NCBI RefSeq assembly: GCF_002095395.1
Contig: NZ_MJEI01000104.1
Location: 171,345-235,344, forward strand
Reading direction: 5' to 3'
Source: Williamsia sp. 1135
GTDB taxonomy: Bacteria > Actinomycetota > Actinomycetes > Mycobacteriales > Mycobacteriaceae
DNA: 64,000 nucleotides
Notes under the pieces: model-generated
Database searches by the model: none
What the model was told of the DNA's origin: nothing
The model's input: the letters and a program-made list of their open reading frames with translations, nothing else
Shown: piece by piece, positions 44,375-54,503 of the stretch
How the letters are laid out: every line of letters starts with the position of its first letter
Numbering within the stretch: position 1 is the stretch's first letter
Made by a program: the position numbers and the translations under genes

Positions 44375-44540
44375 GCCGGTCACACCCTTTCAAATGGTCG
44401 GCGATGCGGACGCCGGCATCTGCGTCGACGGAGTGTGCGCGCTCCCGACGCCGCCCGACCCCGATCATGGGCCCTTGTTGCGAACAAACCCGCAGGTCGG
44501 CTCCGCCAAAACAGCACATCATCGGGGTGCGGGGGACTAG
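44367..44540 (+). CDS. small CxxxxC protein coupled to the FrnE-like gene
   Basis: 57-residue frame starting MSEPVTPFQMVGDADAGICV with a CVDGVCALP motif (two Cys separated by four residues). The first 30 residues look like a conserved small protein; the last 27 are encoded by the 65-nt repeat and its flank, so the repeat has supplied the C-terminus and stop. Translational overlap with the FrnE-like gene (8 bases) suggests a functional partner of that thiol oxidoreductase. Function inferred only. Confidence 0.55.
   Translation: MSEPVTPFQMVGDADAGICVDGVCALPTPPDPDHGPLLRTNPQVGSAKTAHHRGAGD
44461..44525. repeat. 65-nt palindromic repeat, copy 2
   Basis: Begins CCGATCATG and ends CATCATCGG; shares the blocks GAACAAACCC, GCAGGT/CCAGGT and CTCCGCCAAAACA with copy 1. 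It lies inside the 3' end of the small CxxxxC gene and before the stop of the PEBP gene, so both copies flank the FrnE-like gene. Confidence 0.8.
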
Positions 44541-45070
44541 CGCGGCGGTGTCCAGCCGTACGCGGCGGTCAGGGTTGCCCTGCCGACGGCGTGGCATTCC
44601 AGCGCCGCGGTGAGTTCCGCCGGGCCGGCGTGTGCCGACAGGGGCAACCGTCCGACGTTCACCGCATGGACCGCGAAGATGAACCGGCCGGGCAATCCGA
44701 GGACCGCTGGAGCCGGGCCCACATAACGCTCCATGCCCAGATGGTTACGCAATTGTCGTGCCACACTGGGCAGTCGTTCGCCCAGTCCGTTGCCGGCATC
44801 GACCACCAGCGACGTCACACCGCCGCTGATGTCGGCCACGGCCCAGTGACACCGGCCGTCGAGATCGGTCACGGTGACCGCGTACGACAGCGTTCCGAGC
44901 GGTGCACCGGTCCATTCCAGCGACGGCGAGACATCAAGCCCGCCAGCGCCGAGAATGCCGCTCCGCTGCGCCGTGCGGAGCCGGCCGCCGTCGACAACCT
45001 CGTTCGAACGCAACCGAAGTCGCGGCTGCGTTCGAACGGAGGTCGCCGGAGCGAGGAAATCGGTGGTCAT
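44537..45070 (-). CDS. YbhB/YbcL (PEBP) family Raf kinase inhibitor-like protein
   Basis: 177-residue protein of the phosphatidylethanolamine-binding fold. Family segments: SPSLEWTGAPLGTLSYAVTVTDLD, HWAVADI and LGLPGRFIFAVHAVNV. ATG at 45070. Ligand and role unknown. Residues about 10-25 (VRTQPRLRLRSNEV) are encoded by a palindromic sequence that looks like an inserted repeat. It follows mimG by seven bases on the same strand, so it may be co-transcribed with the monooxygenase operon. Confidence 0.8.
   Translation of the reverse strand: MTTDFLAPATSVRTQPRLRLRSNEVVDGGRLRTAQRSGILGAGGLDVSPSLEWTGAPLGTLSYAVTVTDLDGRCHWAVADISGGVTSLVVDAGNGLGERLPSVARQLRNHLGMERYVGPAPAVLGLPGRFIFAVHAVNVGRLPLSAHAGPAELTAALECHAVGRATLTAAYGWTPPR
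44998..45042. repeat. inverted repeat inside the start of the PEBP gene
   Basis: CCTC-GTTCGAACGCA (44998-45012) pairs with TGCGTTCGAACGGAGG (45027-45042) with one bulged base, around a 14-base loop. GTTCGAAC is itself a palindrome. It lies in coding sequence, in frame, like a palindromic mini-element tolerated near the N-terminus. Confidence 0.6.
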
Positions 45071-45077
45071 GGCCGTG

Positions 45078-46781
<1,704 letters not shown>

Positions 46782-47807
46782 CTACGGAACCAAGATCGCC
46801 CTTCCTCGGACATTGCCCGCATCGAGATCGCTCAGGGCCGTGGCGAACTCGACCAGCGGATAGGTACTGGTGTGCAGGGACACCTTCCCTTGGGCCGCGA
46901 GCACCATGAGCTCGACCAGGTCGTTGTAGGAACCGACCAGGTTGCCGATGAAGTTGATCTCGGTCGAGATCACGTCGATGGTCGGGATCGAGAGCGTGCC
47001 GCCGTAGCCGATCACGTAGTAATTGCCTGCGCGGCGAAGCATCCCGACGCCGTCTTCGATGGCGCCACCTTCACCGACGAAGTCGATGACGGCTTCGGCG
47101 CCGTTGCCGTCGGTGAGGTCGAGGACCTGCTGTACCTGGGTGCCGTCGGCCACCACGGTGTGGTGAGCGCCCAACTCCGAGGCCAACTTCAGGGCCGGCT
47201 CGGATCGGTCGACAACGATCATCCGGGCGGCCGACAGAGCCGCGAGCACCTGGACGCCGATGTGACCGAGCCCGCCGGCACCGATGACCACCGCAGTGTC
47301 GCCGGGACACAGGAATCGGGCCGCCTTGGCCACCGCGTGATAGGCGGTCAGGCCGGCGTCGGCCAGTGCCGCGACATCGGCCGGCTTGAGTGACGAGTCG
47401 AGCTTGACCACGGCACGGGCGTTGGTCTTCAGGTACTCGGCGTAACCACCGTTGCTGTCGATGCCAGGAAAAGCCGATGCAACACAATGCACATCGTCTC
47501 CGGCTCGGCAGTACCGGCACAGTCCGCAGGTGGCCAGGGGATGCAGGATCACCGAATCGCCGGGTTTGACGGACGTGACCGCACTCCCCACTTCCTCGAC
47601 CCATCCCGCGTTCTCATGCCCGATCGTGTAGGGCAGGGTCACACCGGACTTCTGCTCCCACTGACCTTCGATGATGTGCAGATCGGTGCGGCAGACGCCG
47701 GCACCACCGATCTTGACCACGACATCCAGCGCGCCGTCGGCGTGGGGGTCGGGGACCTCCACGAGTTCGGGTTTGGTGTCGTAGGCGGACAGTTGCACCG
47801 CTCTCAT
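46782..47807 (-). CDS. NAD-dependent zinc alcohol dehydrogenase of the propane pathway
   Basis: 341-residue medium-chain dehydrogenase. Catalytic zinc ligands in GVCRTDLH and GHENAG, structural zinc CGLCRYCRAGDDVHC, and Rossmann motif VIGAGGLGHIGVQ. The operon position between mimF and mimG matches the adh of the Gordonia prm cluster; it would oxidise the propanol made by the monooxygenase to acetone or propanal. Substrate assigned from context. Confidence 0.93.
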   Translation of the reverse strand: MRAVQLSAYDTKPELVEVPDPHADGALDVVVKIGGAGVCRTDLHIIEGQWEQKSGVTLPYTIGHENAGWVEEVGSAVTSVKPGDSVILHPLATCGLCRYCRAGDDVHCVASAFPGIDSNGGYAEYLKTNARAVVKLDSSLKPADVAALADAGLTAYHAVAKAARFLCPGDTAVVIGAGGLGHIGVQVLAALSAARMIVVDRSEPALKLASELGAHHTVVADGTQVQQVLDLTDGNGAEAVIDFVGEGGAIEDGVGMLRRAGNYYVIGYGGTLSIPTIDVISTEINFIGNLVGSYNDLVELMVLAAQGKVSLHTSTYPLVEFATALSDLDAGNVRGRAILVP

Positions 47808-47820
47808 GACTCTCTCCCAT

Positions 47821-48624
47821 TCATGACTTACTCCTCAGGGTCGGCATTCCCAGGTCGGCGGATTCGAGATCGCCGATGCCACTCCGTGTTCCGGGTGTCT
47901 TCTCATCGCCGTACCGGGTTTCCAGCAGGCCGCGGCAGAAGATGCCGTTACCTTCGATGCTGACCCGGACGGACTTCGCGAACCGCAATCGCTTCGGCAG
48001 CCTTTCGGCGCTCATCGCCTCGCCGTCGTGCTCGACCATGACCAGACTCATCTCGGTCAACGGCAGCCCGACATCACTCCGCCGCCGCATCAGAGAGTCG
48101 GTTTCCAGCCCGGCGGGCAGGTCACCGATCCGCAGTGACGTGTACGCGTCGAACTCGACGCCGTCCGCGGCGAGGCGCTTCGTCATCCGGTCCAGCGAGG
48201 CCAGATAGGCCTTGCGCTGGAACGTCTGTCGCAATTCCTCCAGTTCACCGATTGCTTCGGTGGGGAACGAGCCGACGAACCCGGCTCGCGCGGCGACACC
48301 GCTGTTGATCTCGTCGGAGGCGAAGTGATCGTCCAACCGCACCGAAGTTCGCGACACCTCGGGCAGCGCGGCCACCGCATCGTAGGCGTCGGCAACCATG
48401 AGATAGGCGAAGTTGGGGGCACAGAAGTACGTGGGCAGCCGCAGCCGCACCGCGACTTCCGGCCCGTCGTCACCACGGTCGATCTCCACCGTGGTGACGA
48501 ACTTCAGATCGGTGATCGGCTCGTCGAGCTCCGGGTCCTGCACGGTACCGAGTGCTTCCCAGACCTTCTCGGCAACAGCCTGATCCCGAGCGACCACCTC
48601 GCCGGGCCAGGTCACTGCAGTCAT
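47821..48624 (-). CDS. mimF: MimF-like protein with MIP18/DUF59 iron-sulfur assembly domain
   Basis: 267-residue protein. Residues about 15-110 are a MIP18/DUF59 domain (ALGTVQDPELDEPITDL, LRLPTYFCAPNFAYLMVADAY), found in Fe-S cluster maturation factors; the rest is specific to propane monooxygenase operons. Probably helps metallation of the hydroxylase or reductase. Overlaps mimE by four bases. Confidence 0.88.
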   Translation of the reverse strand: MTAVTWPGEVVARDQAVAEKVWEALGTVQDPELDEPITDLKFVTTVEIDRGDDGPEVAVRLRLPTYFCAPNFAYLMVADAYDAVAALPEVSRTSVRLDDHFASDEINSGVAARAGFVGSFPTEAIGELEELRQTFQRKAYLASLDRMTKRLAADGVEFDAYTSLRIGDLPAGLETDSLMRRRSDVGLPLTEMSLVMVEHDGEAMSAERLPKRLRFAKSVRVSIEGNGIFCRGLLETRYGDEKTPGTRSGIGDLESADLGMPTLRSKS

Positions 48625-49691
48625 ACCGTGACCGCCTCCGGTGACGACGAGGACGGCTTCGCCGGGGAACTACCGACCGGCTTCTCGGCCGGTGCGGCCT
48701 CGTCGGACTGGATCTGGGCTTCGGCGGGGACGTCGAAGTCGTACAGCTTCGCCGCGTTGAGCCCCAGGATCTTCTTCTTGATCTGGGTGTTGAGCTCGCC
48801 GTACTCGGACTGCATGTCTTCGGGGATCTGGAAGTCGACGAACTTCTCGATGAGCCAGGCCGGCTTCCAGATGGCGTAATCGCTCGCAAACGTCAGGCGA
48901 TCCTCGCCGACCCAGTACAGCAACTCGCCGATGATCTGGGCGAAGTACCGCGGGCGGGTGTGGATGAACGGCATCGCGACCGCCAGGCCGCCGTATACGT
49001 TCGGCTCCTGGGTGGCGATCCAGCAGAAGTCCTCGAGCCGGGGCAAGCCGACGTGTTCGACGATGAAGTTGAGGTCCGGGAAGGCCGTGGCCACATCATC
49101 GACATCGGCGACGTCGAACGCGTCCCGGTTGAGCGGGTAGATGGTCGGACCCTTGTGGATGTGAATGTTCTTGATACCGAGTTCCTGGGTCTTCTCCAGG
49201 TAGCGGTAGGACCAGTCGTCGGTCAGCTTGTAACCCTTCGAATCGCCCTTCCACTCGGCGGTGTAGAGCTTGACGCCCTTGAGGTTCCAGCGCGACGCCA
49301 GCTTTTCCAGGTCTTCGAGGCCGGCCTCGCCGTTACGCGGGTCCCAGGCGCCGTTGGTGATCAGTTTCTCCGGGTGTTTCTCGGCCAGGGCGCCGTTGCG
49401 CTCGGTGGTGTTGAAGCCCTCGATGTAGAAGTCGTTGAGGTAGGTGGGCTGGAAGATGCCCTTGTCGACGTAGCCGACCTCGAACAGGTCGTGCATCAGG
49501 TCTTCTTCGGTGTAGCTACCGAACTTCTCGAGTGTCCACTTCTCGGACTCGGGGGAGAGGTTGGCGTGGTAGTCGTAGAAACACCCCGTGAACCCCTTGC
49601 CGTAGCGGTTCTTCTGATTGCGCGGACCGCCATTCCAGAAGTGGATATGGCTGTCGACGATGTAGTAGCTCTCGCCGTCCTTGTTGTACAT
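48621..49691 (-). CDS. mimE: amidohydrolase-family protein MimE
   Basis: 356-residue TIM-barrel protein of the amidohydrolase 2 (ACMSD-like) family. Metal site candidates: DSHIHFW (HxH), the His in NIHIHKGP, IVEHVGLPR and the Asp in FASDYAIW. A Pro/Ser/Glu-rich tail of about 35 residues follows the barrel. Conserved in mim/prm operons; in M. smegmatis it is needed for growth on propane-derived compounds, exact reaction unknown. A strong hairpin (49770-49810) separates it from mimD. Confidence 0.88.
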   Translation of the reverse strand: MYNKDGESYYIVDSHIHFWNGGPRNQKNRYGKGFTGCFYDYHANLSPESEKWTLEKFGSYTEEDLMHDLFEVGYVDKGIFQPTYLNDFYIEGFNTTERNGALAEKHPEKLITNGAWDPRNGEAGLEDLEKLASRWNLKGVKLYTAEWKGDSKGYKLTDDWSYRYLEKTQELGIKNIHIHKGPTIYPLNRDAFDVADVDDVATAFPDLNFIVEHVGLPRLEDFCWIATQEPNVYGGLAVAMPFIHTRPRYFAQIIGELLYWVGEDRLTFASDYAIWKPAWLIEKFVDFQIPEDMQSEYGELNTQIKKKILGLNAAKLYDFDVPAEAQIQSDEAAPAEKPVGSSPAKPSSSSPEAVTV

Positions 49692-49769
49692 CGATTACTC
49701 CAATACTGGTGAGGGTGCCGAAACGAAATATGTGTGCCGGCAAGGGGTTGTGGGGGAGGGGGTGCACGC

Positions 49770-49810
49770 GAGCAGGCATGGGTTCTGCTGATCAGAACCC
49801 ATGCCCGCTC
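49770..49810 (-). terminator. hairpin between mimD and mimE
   Basis: GAGCAGGCATGGGTTCTG and CAGAACCCATGCCCGCTC form an 18-base stem with one mismatch and a five-base loop, four bases after the mimD stop in the direction of transcription. It probably reduces read-through into mimE or protects the mimABCD message from 3' decay. Confidence 0.75.
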
Positions 49811-49813
49811 GGA

Positions 49814-50164
49814 TCATTCGACGACTTTGAGATCGAAATCGATGAATTCGGCTGCATCTTCCGGATTGGCGAAAAGCATGGTCCGGTCATCGAAGTGGAC
49901 CATCCGCCCGTAATGGGTGGACATGATCTCCTCGAAGTTCGACTGGTCGAAGTCGGCGCCGAGGGCGTCGGTGATCTCGTCGAAGTCGAAGGTGAGGACG
50001 TTCTTTCCGTCCACCCGGATCATCGAGGGGAACTCGGCGATCTCGACACCTTCTTTGCGGCCCATGATCTCGGCGACCACGTAGCCGTTCTGGTTGTTCA
50101 TCAGGGTGACACCGCACATGTTGGACGATCCGATGTCGGCGCCAAATGTCATCTCGCTGCTCAT
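49814..50164 (-). CDS. mimD: propane monooxygenase coupling protein
   Basis: 116-residue MmoB/DmpM-type effector that binds the hydroxylase and tunes electron transfer and substrate entry. Core segments: [33 protein letters not shown] and [17 protein letters not shown]. The ATG at 50164 overlaps the mimC stop by four bases. No cofactor residues, as expected. Confidence 0.95.
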   Translation of the reverse strand: MSSEMTFGADIGSSNMCGVTLMNNQNGYVVAEIMGRKEGVEIAEFPSMIRVDGKNVLTFDFDEITDALGADFDQSNFEEIMSTHYGRMVHFDDRTMLFANPEDAAEFIDFDLKVVE

Positions 50165-51297
50165 GCGTCCAGCTCCTTCGAAACGGGGATCTTCAGATCT
50201 TCGAGCACGGTCCGCAGACCGGACTTGGCTGTGTTGAACGAATCCTGGAACGGCACATGCCGTTCCTGCGGCTGCGACCAGATCGGTTGCAGGTCCCGGG
50301 CTGCGGCCAGGCTCAGCGGGATCCACTTGTCGGACCACTGGCCGAGCAGTTCACGATTGGCCTCGCCGTGTTCCTCGTCGTTGACCAGCAGACGCAGGAG
50401 TGTTCGTGTGTAGCCGAGGTCGCGGTTGTAGTCGTGCTCACCGGATCCGACGAGCGACGGCGTCACGTAGTCGCCGTTGCGAGCCGCGATCTGCATCACG
50501 AGCAGTGAGCGGAACAGAACCCCGACGAGCTGTTCGAAGATGATGTTCGTCGCGAACACCGCCTCGGCCCAGTCGCCCTCCGCGGTCAGCAGTTCGACGT
50601 TCTCGCGAACGCCCTGCCAGACCGGGTCGTTGTGCCAGACGTCGCGGTGCACGGCGCCGTCGAAACCCTCGATGGTGTCGGTCAGGTCCAGGTTGTAGAG
50701 GGCCAGGTCCTGGGCGAATCGCATCTTGTGAGCGCTGTTCACGCAGATCGCGTTGTTCAGCATGTTCGTCGGTGCCGAACGCTGTGCGGCGGTGAACACG
50801 TGCAGGCCCAAGCCGTTCTCGGCGTGCATCCAGGCACCGAGGTTGCGCTGGATGAAGGTCGCCCAGCTCGGGGTCCACGAGGCGTACGCGTCGGAGAGCT
50901 TGGCGTTGGCCAGGTTCTGCTGTACCTGCCGAACTACGTTGGCGTTGTTGCGGTAGATCGTCTGTTCCCACTCCTCATTGGGATCGCGGAATTGATGCCA
51001 GTCAGTCGATTTGAGTGCCGTCCAGTCCTTGGGGTAGCCGCCCGGGCCGTTGGCGAAGCCGTAGATCCAGCCCTGCGAGAGGTGGCGCTCCGGGTCCGGT
51101 TGGACGTCGAAGGTCACATCCTCATAGGTCGTGGCCCGCATCTTCGCGGGCTTGAAGTAGTTGTAGCTGCGGCTCTTCGAGCTGGGAAAGTCGAGAGCTC
51201 CCGCCTCGGCGTCGGTGAACTTGGGCTTGGGGAAACTGCGTACCGGTTGCCCGGTCGATTCTCCGGTATCGGGCTTGGGGGCTGCTGGGGCGCTCAT
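50161..51297 (-). CDS. mimC: propane monooxygenase hydroxylase beta (small) subunit
   Basis: 378-residue ferritin-fold subunit that pairs with MimA but lacks the diiron ligands. Typical segments [48 protein letters not shown] and [22 protein letters not shown] at 51297. N-terminal 30 residues are Pro-rich. Mid gene of the structural quartet ABCD. Confidence 0.95.
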   Translation of the reverse strand: MSAPAAPKPDTGESTGQPVRSFPKPKFTDAEAGALDFPSSKSRSYNYFKPAKMRATTYEDVTFDVQPDPERHLSQGWIYGFANGPGGYPKDWTALKSTDWHQFRDPNEEWEQTIYRNNANVVRQVQQNLANAKLSDAYASWTPSWATFIQRNLGAWMHAENGLGLHVFTAAQRSAPTNMLNNAICVNSAHKMRFAQDLALYNLDLTDTIEGFDGAVHRDVWHNDPVWQGVRENVELLTAEGDWAEAVFATNIIFEQLVGVLFRSLLVMQIAARNGDYVTPSLVGSGEHDYNRDLGYTRTLLRLLVNDEEHGEANRELLGQWSDKWIPLSLAAARDLQPIWSQPQERHVPFQDSFNTAKSGLRTVLEDLKIPVSKELDA

Positions 51298-51349
51298 CGG
51301 TGAACTCACTTTCTGTTGGAAGACAGACGGCTGAAAAGCAGTCGGCCGG

Positions 51350-52420
51350 CTACTGACCGTCTTGCGGAACTGTGGTGGTGAACTTGTCGAAGTGGACCTG
51401 GTCGATCGGGACGCCGGCGCCGTCGAGCAATTCCATGGCGGCATCGACCATCGGGGGAGGGCCGCAGAGATAGAACTCGGCTGCCTCCATGTCGGCTTCC
51501 CGGCGTTCGACGACCTCGGTGACGAAACCGAAATCCCCTGCCACGCCCATGCTTTCCCAGTCCGCCGTGGTCTCCTCGGACAGGCACGGGACGAAACTGA
51601 AGTCGGGCAGCTGATTGCCGATCTCTTTGATCTCGTGGAGGTAGAAGAGGTCCTTGGCGGTTCGCGCACCGTAGTAGAAGTGCACCGGCCTGACCTTGGC
51701 GTTGCCGGCTGCCTCGAGTTCGGACAGATGGCGCAGCAGCGACAGGATCGGGGACATCCCGGCGCCACCACCGATGCAGATGATGGGTCGCTCTGACGAC
51801 TCCTTGATCGTGAAAGAGCCATAGGGGCCGTTGAGTTCGAGTTCGTGCCCGACCTCGATGCTCGTCTCCAGCAGACCGGAGAAATGCCCGCCCGGATACT
51901 TCTTGATGATGAACTCCAGCCGCCCGGCCATCGTCGGGGTGGTGGCCATGGAGAACGATCGGTGATCTTCGGTGCCAGGGATCATCAGGTCTGCGTACTG
52001 GCCGGGCTTGAACATGAACGTCGCCGGCTCGAGCAACTCGAGCTTGACCGAGACGATGTCATGGGTCAGGTCGTCCATCGCCACGATCTTGGCCCGAAGA
52101 TGCTGAAGAGGAACAGCATTGCGGAGCTCGTCCTCGTCGAAGTTGATGAGTTCGATCTCGCAGTCGGAGTAGGCGTGCGCCTTGCAGAGCAGGACGTATC
52201 CTTCGTCGCTCTCGTAGTCGGCGAGCGCGAAGGTGGAGTACCGGTCCATCTGGACGTCGCCGTCTAGTAGGAATGACTTGCACGCCGAGCACTGGCCTTC
52301 ACGACAGCCGTGCATCAGTGAAACACCCTGGCGGAATGCGGCATCGAGAATCGTTTCGTCCTCATCGACCTCGATCTCGAGATCGACGGGTTCAAATCGA
52401 ACGTTGTGGGTATCACCCAT
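51350..52420 (-). CDS. mimB: propane monooxygenase reductase
   Basis: 356-residue three-domain reductase passing electrons from NADH to the hydroxylase. Plant-type 2Fe-2S domain with C39, C44, C47 and C79; FAD-binding domain with RSFSMATTP; NAD-binding domain with ICIGGGAGMSP and YLCGPPPMV. ATG at 52420 is chosen by homology (frame runs 26 codons further). The 138 bases between mimA and mimB hold a chain of alternative hairpins. Confidence 0.96.
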   Translation of the reverse strand: MGDTHNVRFEPVDLEIEVDEDETILDAAFRQGVSLMHGCREGQCSACKSFLLDGDVQMDRYSTFALADYESDEGYVLLCKAHAYSDCEIELINFDEDELRNAVPLQHLRAKIVAMDDLTHDIVSVKLELLEPATFMFKPGQYADLMIPGTEDHRSFSMATTPTMAGRLEFIIKKYPGGHFSGLLETSIEVGHELELNGPYGSFTIKESSERPIICIGGGAGMSPILSLLRHLSELEAAGNAKVRPVHFYYGARTAKDLFYLHEIKEIGNQLPDFSFVPCLSEETTADWESMGVAGDFGFVTEVVERREADMEAAEFYLCGPPPMVDAAMELLDGAGVPIDQVHFDKFTTTVPQDGQ

Positions 52421-52470
52421 GGGTGGGATTCCTTGCGCTGGGATGGGATGACATGCAGGGATGGAACCCC

Positions 52471-52549
52471 GGGGGCAGCGTGGCGCGTGCGACCACACTG
52501 CCCCCGAGTCCTGGATAGGCGCCCGAACCGGAGGGGGCAGACCCTCCGG
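52471..52549 (-). promoter_or_regulatory. alternative hairpins between mimA and mimB (attenuator-like)
   Basis: Read in the mRNA direction after the mimA stop: hairpin C (arms 52549-52542 and 52535-52528, 8 of 8, six-base loop); pairing B (52540-52533 with 52505-52498, 8 of 8); hairpin A (52505-52493 with 52483-52471, 12 of 13, nine-base loop). C and B exclude each other, and B and A exclude each other, giving the 1:2 / 2:3 / 3:4 layout of attenuators. They lie between stop of mimA (52559) and the mimB ribosome binding site. Confidence 0.65.
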
Positions 52550-52558
52550 CTGAGGGGA

Positions 52559-54220
52559 TCAGACGCCTACGGTTTGTTTCGCCGGACGGCCGCCGGGGCC
52601 ACCCGCCTTGTACTCGGCGATGTGGGCTTCACGCTCGGCGTCGGACATCTCGTTCAGGGCCACATTGGGGCTGCCGAACTGGATACCGCGGACGTCGTCG
52701 AGTGTCCACAACTTCTTGGGATCGTCGAGGTGCAGATGCGGCTGCGGGATAAGGGTTTTCCCGTCGTCGCGGACGTAGCCGAGATCCTTGATGATGTCGG
52801 CGAGGTCGCGGCCGTGATGCAGGGTTTCCCACTCGCGGTCACCGGTGAGCCGGCCCATGTTGGGGGTCGGGCGTCCCTCGTACTCGGGACGGAACGCCTT
52901 GATGTCGGTCCAGGCGCAGGTCTCCGAGCAGTAGGTCCGCCACTGTCCGTCGACCTTCTCGGTGACCATGTCCTCACGGATGAGGGCTGGCACCATGCAG
53001 GTCCAGCAACGATGCGGGTACTGGTAGTTGGCCTCGGACTCGAAGGCGATGGGCTTGTTCTTGCCCGGGTACGCCATCCGGTTGTAGTTCTCCCACCACT
53101 TGCCGTACTTGTCGTACCAGCCCGGGTACTTGTACTCGAACCATTCGAAGTCCTCGTCGGTCATGGCATCGATGCGCCAGTAGTTGACCGGCCAGCCGGT
53201 GGCGAAGAACTGGGCGACCTCGTGCACGTAGCCCTTGTTGACGATCCGGTTCCAGGACTCCTCGACGAGATCGTGCGGGATCTTCAGGCCGTACTTCTCG
53301 AGAGGGATGAGGTAGGAGCGGTAGTAGTCGTCGTAGATCCACCGGCGCCACATCTCGGCATAGGAGTCGCGGTCCTTGCGGCGGTCCTTGGTGCCGTACT
53401 CGATGAAGGTGCCGATCGCGGCGTCGACCACGCAGTGGTTGTTCCACCACGCGTACCGCAGGTCGCGCTCGAGCAGTACCCGGTTGTCCTCGTCGGCCAA
53501 GGCCATCAGCAGGATCGAGTAACCGTTCGAGATGTGCCGCGACTCGTCGGACTGGACCGAGTGGAACACCGTCGGCAGCAGGTAATCGCCGTTGGCGGCC
53601 GCCTCCGAAGGCATCGCTACGAACAGTGTGTTGGTGAACGCGGTCTCGGCGACCACCGTCAGGTAGATGTTGGCTGCGGTGATCGCGTCACCGGTGATGA
53701 AACCTTCGCCGAACTGACGACCGATGGTGCCGGCGTAGTTGTTGGCGAACGCTTTCTCACTCATGTCGAACCCGGCGGGGTCGATGTAGTGGTTCATGTA
53801 GAGACGCTTGAGATTCATCTGAATCGTCGAGTGCCGGACCTCGTCGATCATCTGCACGGCCAGCCCGTTGTGGATCTCGGGGTTGGGAACCGCGTCGATG
53901 GCCATCGGCATCGCCCTGGCCGCGGAGATCTCCGGGAACGGGATGATCGAGAGGAACAGCTTCTGCCATTCCATCCAGCGCTGCTCCACCTGGCGGAACA
54001 TGTTGCCGCGGATGGCACCGTCCATAGCGCCGAAGACGCGGTTGTCCTTTTCCTCCTCCATCGGGAAGTACGAACGAAGGATCTGCTTGAGCGGATCCTT
54101 CTTGGGAGCTTTGTCGAAGGTGTAGTCGGTGCCGAACCTGGTGGCCGGCGTCGCAAAGGTCGGCTCCCAGGACAGTTCAGTGATCTTCTTGTGTGCCTTG
54201 CTCAGACTCTGTCTGCTCAA
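52559..54220 (-). CDS. mimA: propane monooxygenase hydroxylase alpha (large) subunit
   Basis: 553-residue catalytic subunit of a soluble diiron monooxygenase (group 5, propane type; prmA in Gordonia, mimA in Mycobacterium), inserting oxygen into propane and able to oxidise other small molecules. The six iron ligands are visible: E97, E127 and H130 (DEVRH), E192 (VAETAF), E226 and H229 (DESRH). Length and C-terminus match the group. ATG at 54220. First gene of the operon; the divergent activator MimR and tandem palindromes lie upstream. Confidence 0.97.
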   Translation of the reverse strand: MSRQSLSKAHKKITELSWEPTFATPATRFGTDYTFDKAPKKDPLKQILRSYFPMEEEKDNRVFGAMDGAIRGNMFRQVEQRWMEWQKLFLSIIPFPEISAARAMPMAIDAVPNPEIHNGLAVQMIDEVRHSTIQMNLKRLYMNHYIDPAGFDMSEKAFANNYAGTIGRQFGEGFITGDAITAANIYLTVVAETAFTNTLFVAMPSEAAANGDYLLPTVFHSVQSDESRHISNGYSILLMALADEDNRVLLERDLRYAWWNNHCVVDAAIGTFIEYGTKDRRKDRDSYAEMWRRWIYDDYYRSYLIPLEKYGLKIPHDLVEESWNRIVNKGYVHEVAQFFATGWPVNYWRIDAMTDEDFEWFEYKYPGWYDKYGKWWENYNRMAYPGKNKPIAFESEANYQYPHRCWTCMVPALIREDMVTEKVDGQWRTYCSETCAWTDIKAFRPEYEGRPTPNMGRLTGDREWETLHHGRDLADIIKDLGYVRDDGKTLIPQPHLHLDDPKKLWTLDDVRGIQFGSPNVALNEMSDAEREAHIAEYKAGGPGGRPAKQTVGV

Positions 54221-54410
54221 CGCAATCCTCCTCGTTCAAGCACGCTGACGATTCCCCTTCTCGGCCAGAGAAGTGCGGTCGGTTGACCGTGGGCGGGGGA
54301 AAGTGCGTTCTCGAACAGCCACGAAGATGTGGGGCTCGTAGGTCCGGGGCTGTGGATGAAATGCGAACTTTCCCTGTGACCGATGACACACTCGTTAGGA
54401 TGGTGCGACC

Positions 54411-54442
54411 GTCTCAATGTGAGACTCGTCTCATTTAGAGAC
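54411..54442. promoter_or_regulatory. tandem palindromes, probable MimR binding sites
   Basis: GTCTCAATGTGAGAC (54411-54425) and GTCTCATTTAGAGAC (54428-54442) are two 15-base palindromes spaced 17 bases centre to centre; GAGACTCGTCTC between them is also symmetric. They lie 62 bases before mimR and about 190 before mimA. An activator binding upstream of the mim promoter and near its own gene is the simplest reading. Confidence 0.6.
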
Positions 54443-54503
54443 GCTCCTACGATGGCGGTAGGCCGGAAGCTGCCATTCGGCCACGGAGGTGAGCGTCGGA
54501 AAC

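Noticed and set aside
54221..54503. A sigma-54 (-24/-12) promoter for mimA
   Set aside because: MimR looks like a sigma-54 activator, but the lineage lacks sigma-54, MimR has no GAFTGA motif, and I saw no convincing GG-N10-GC pair in a sensible position.
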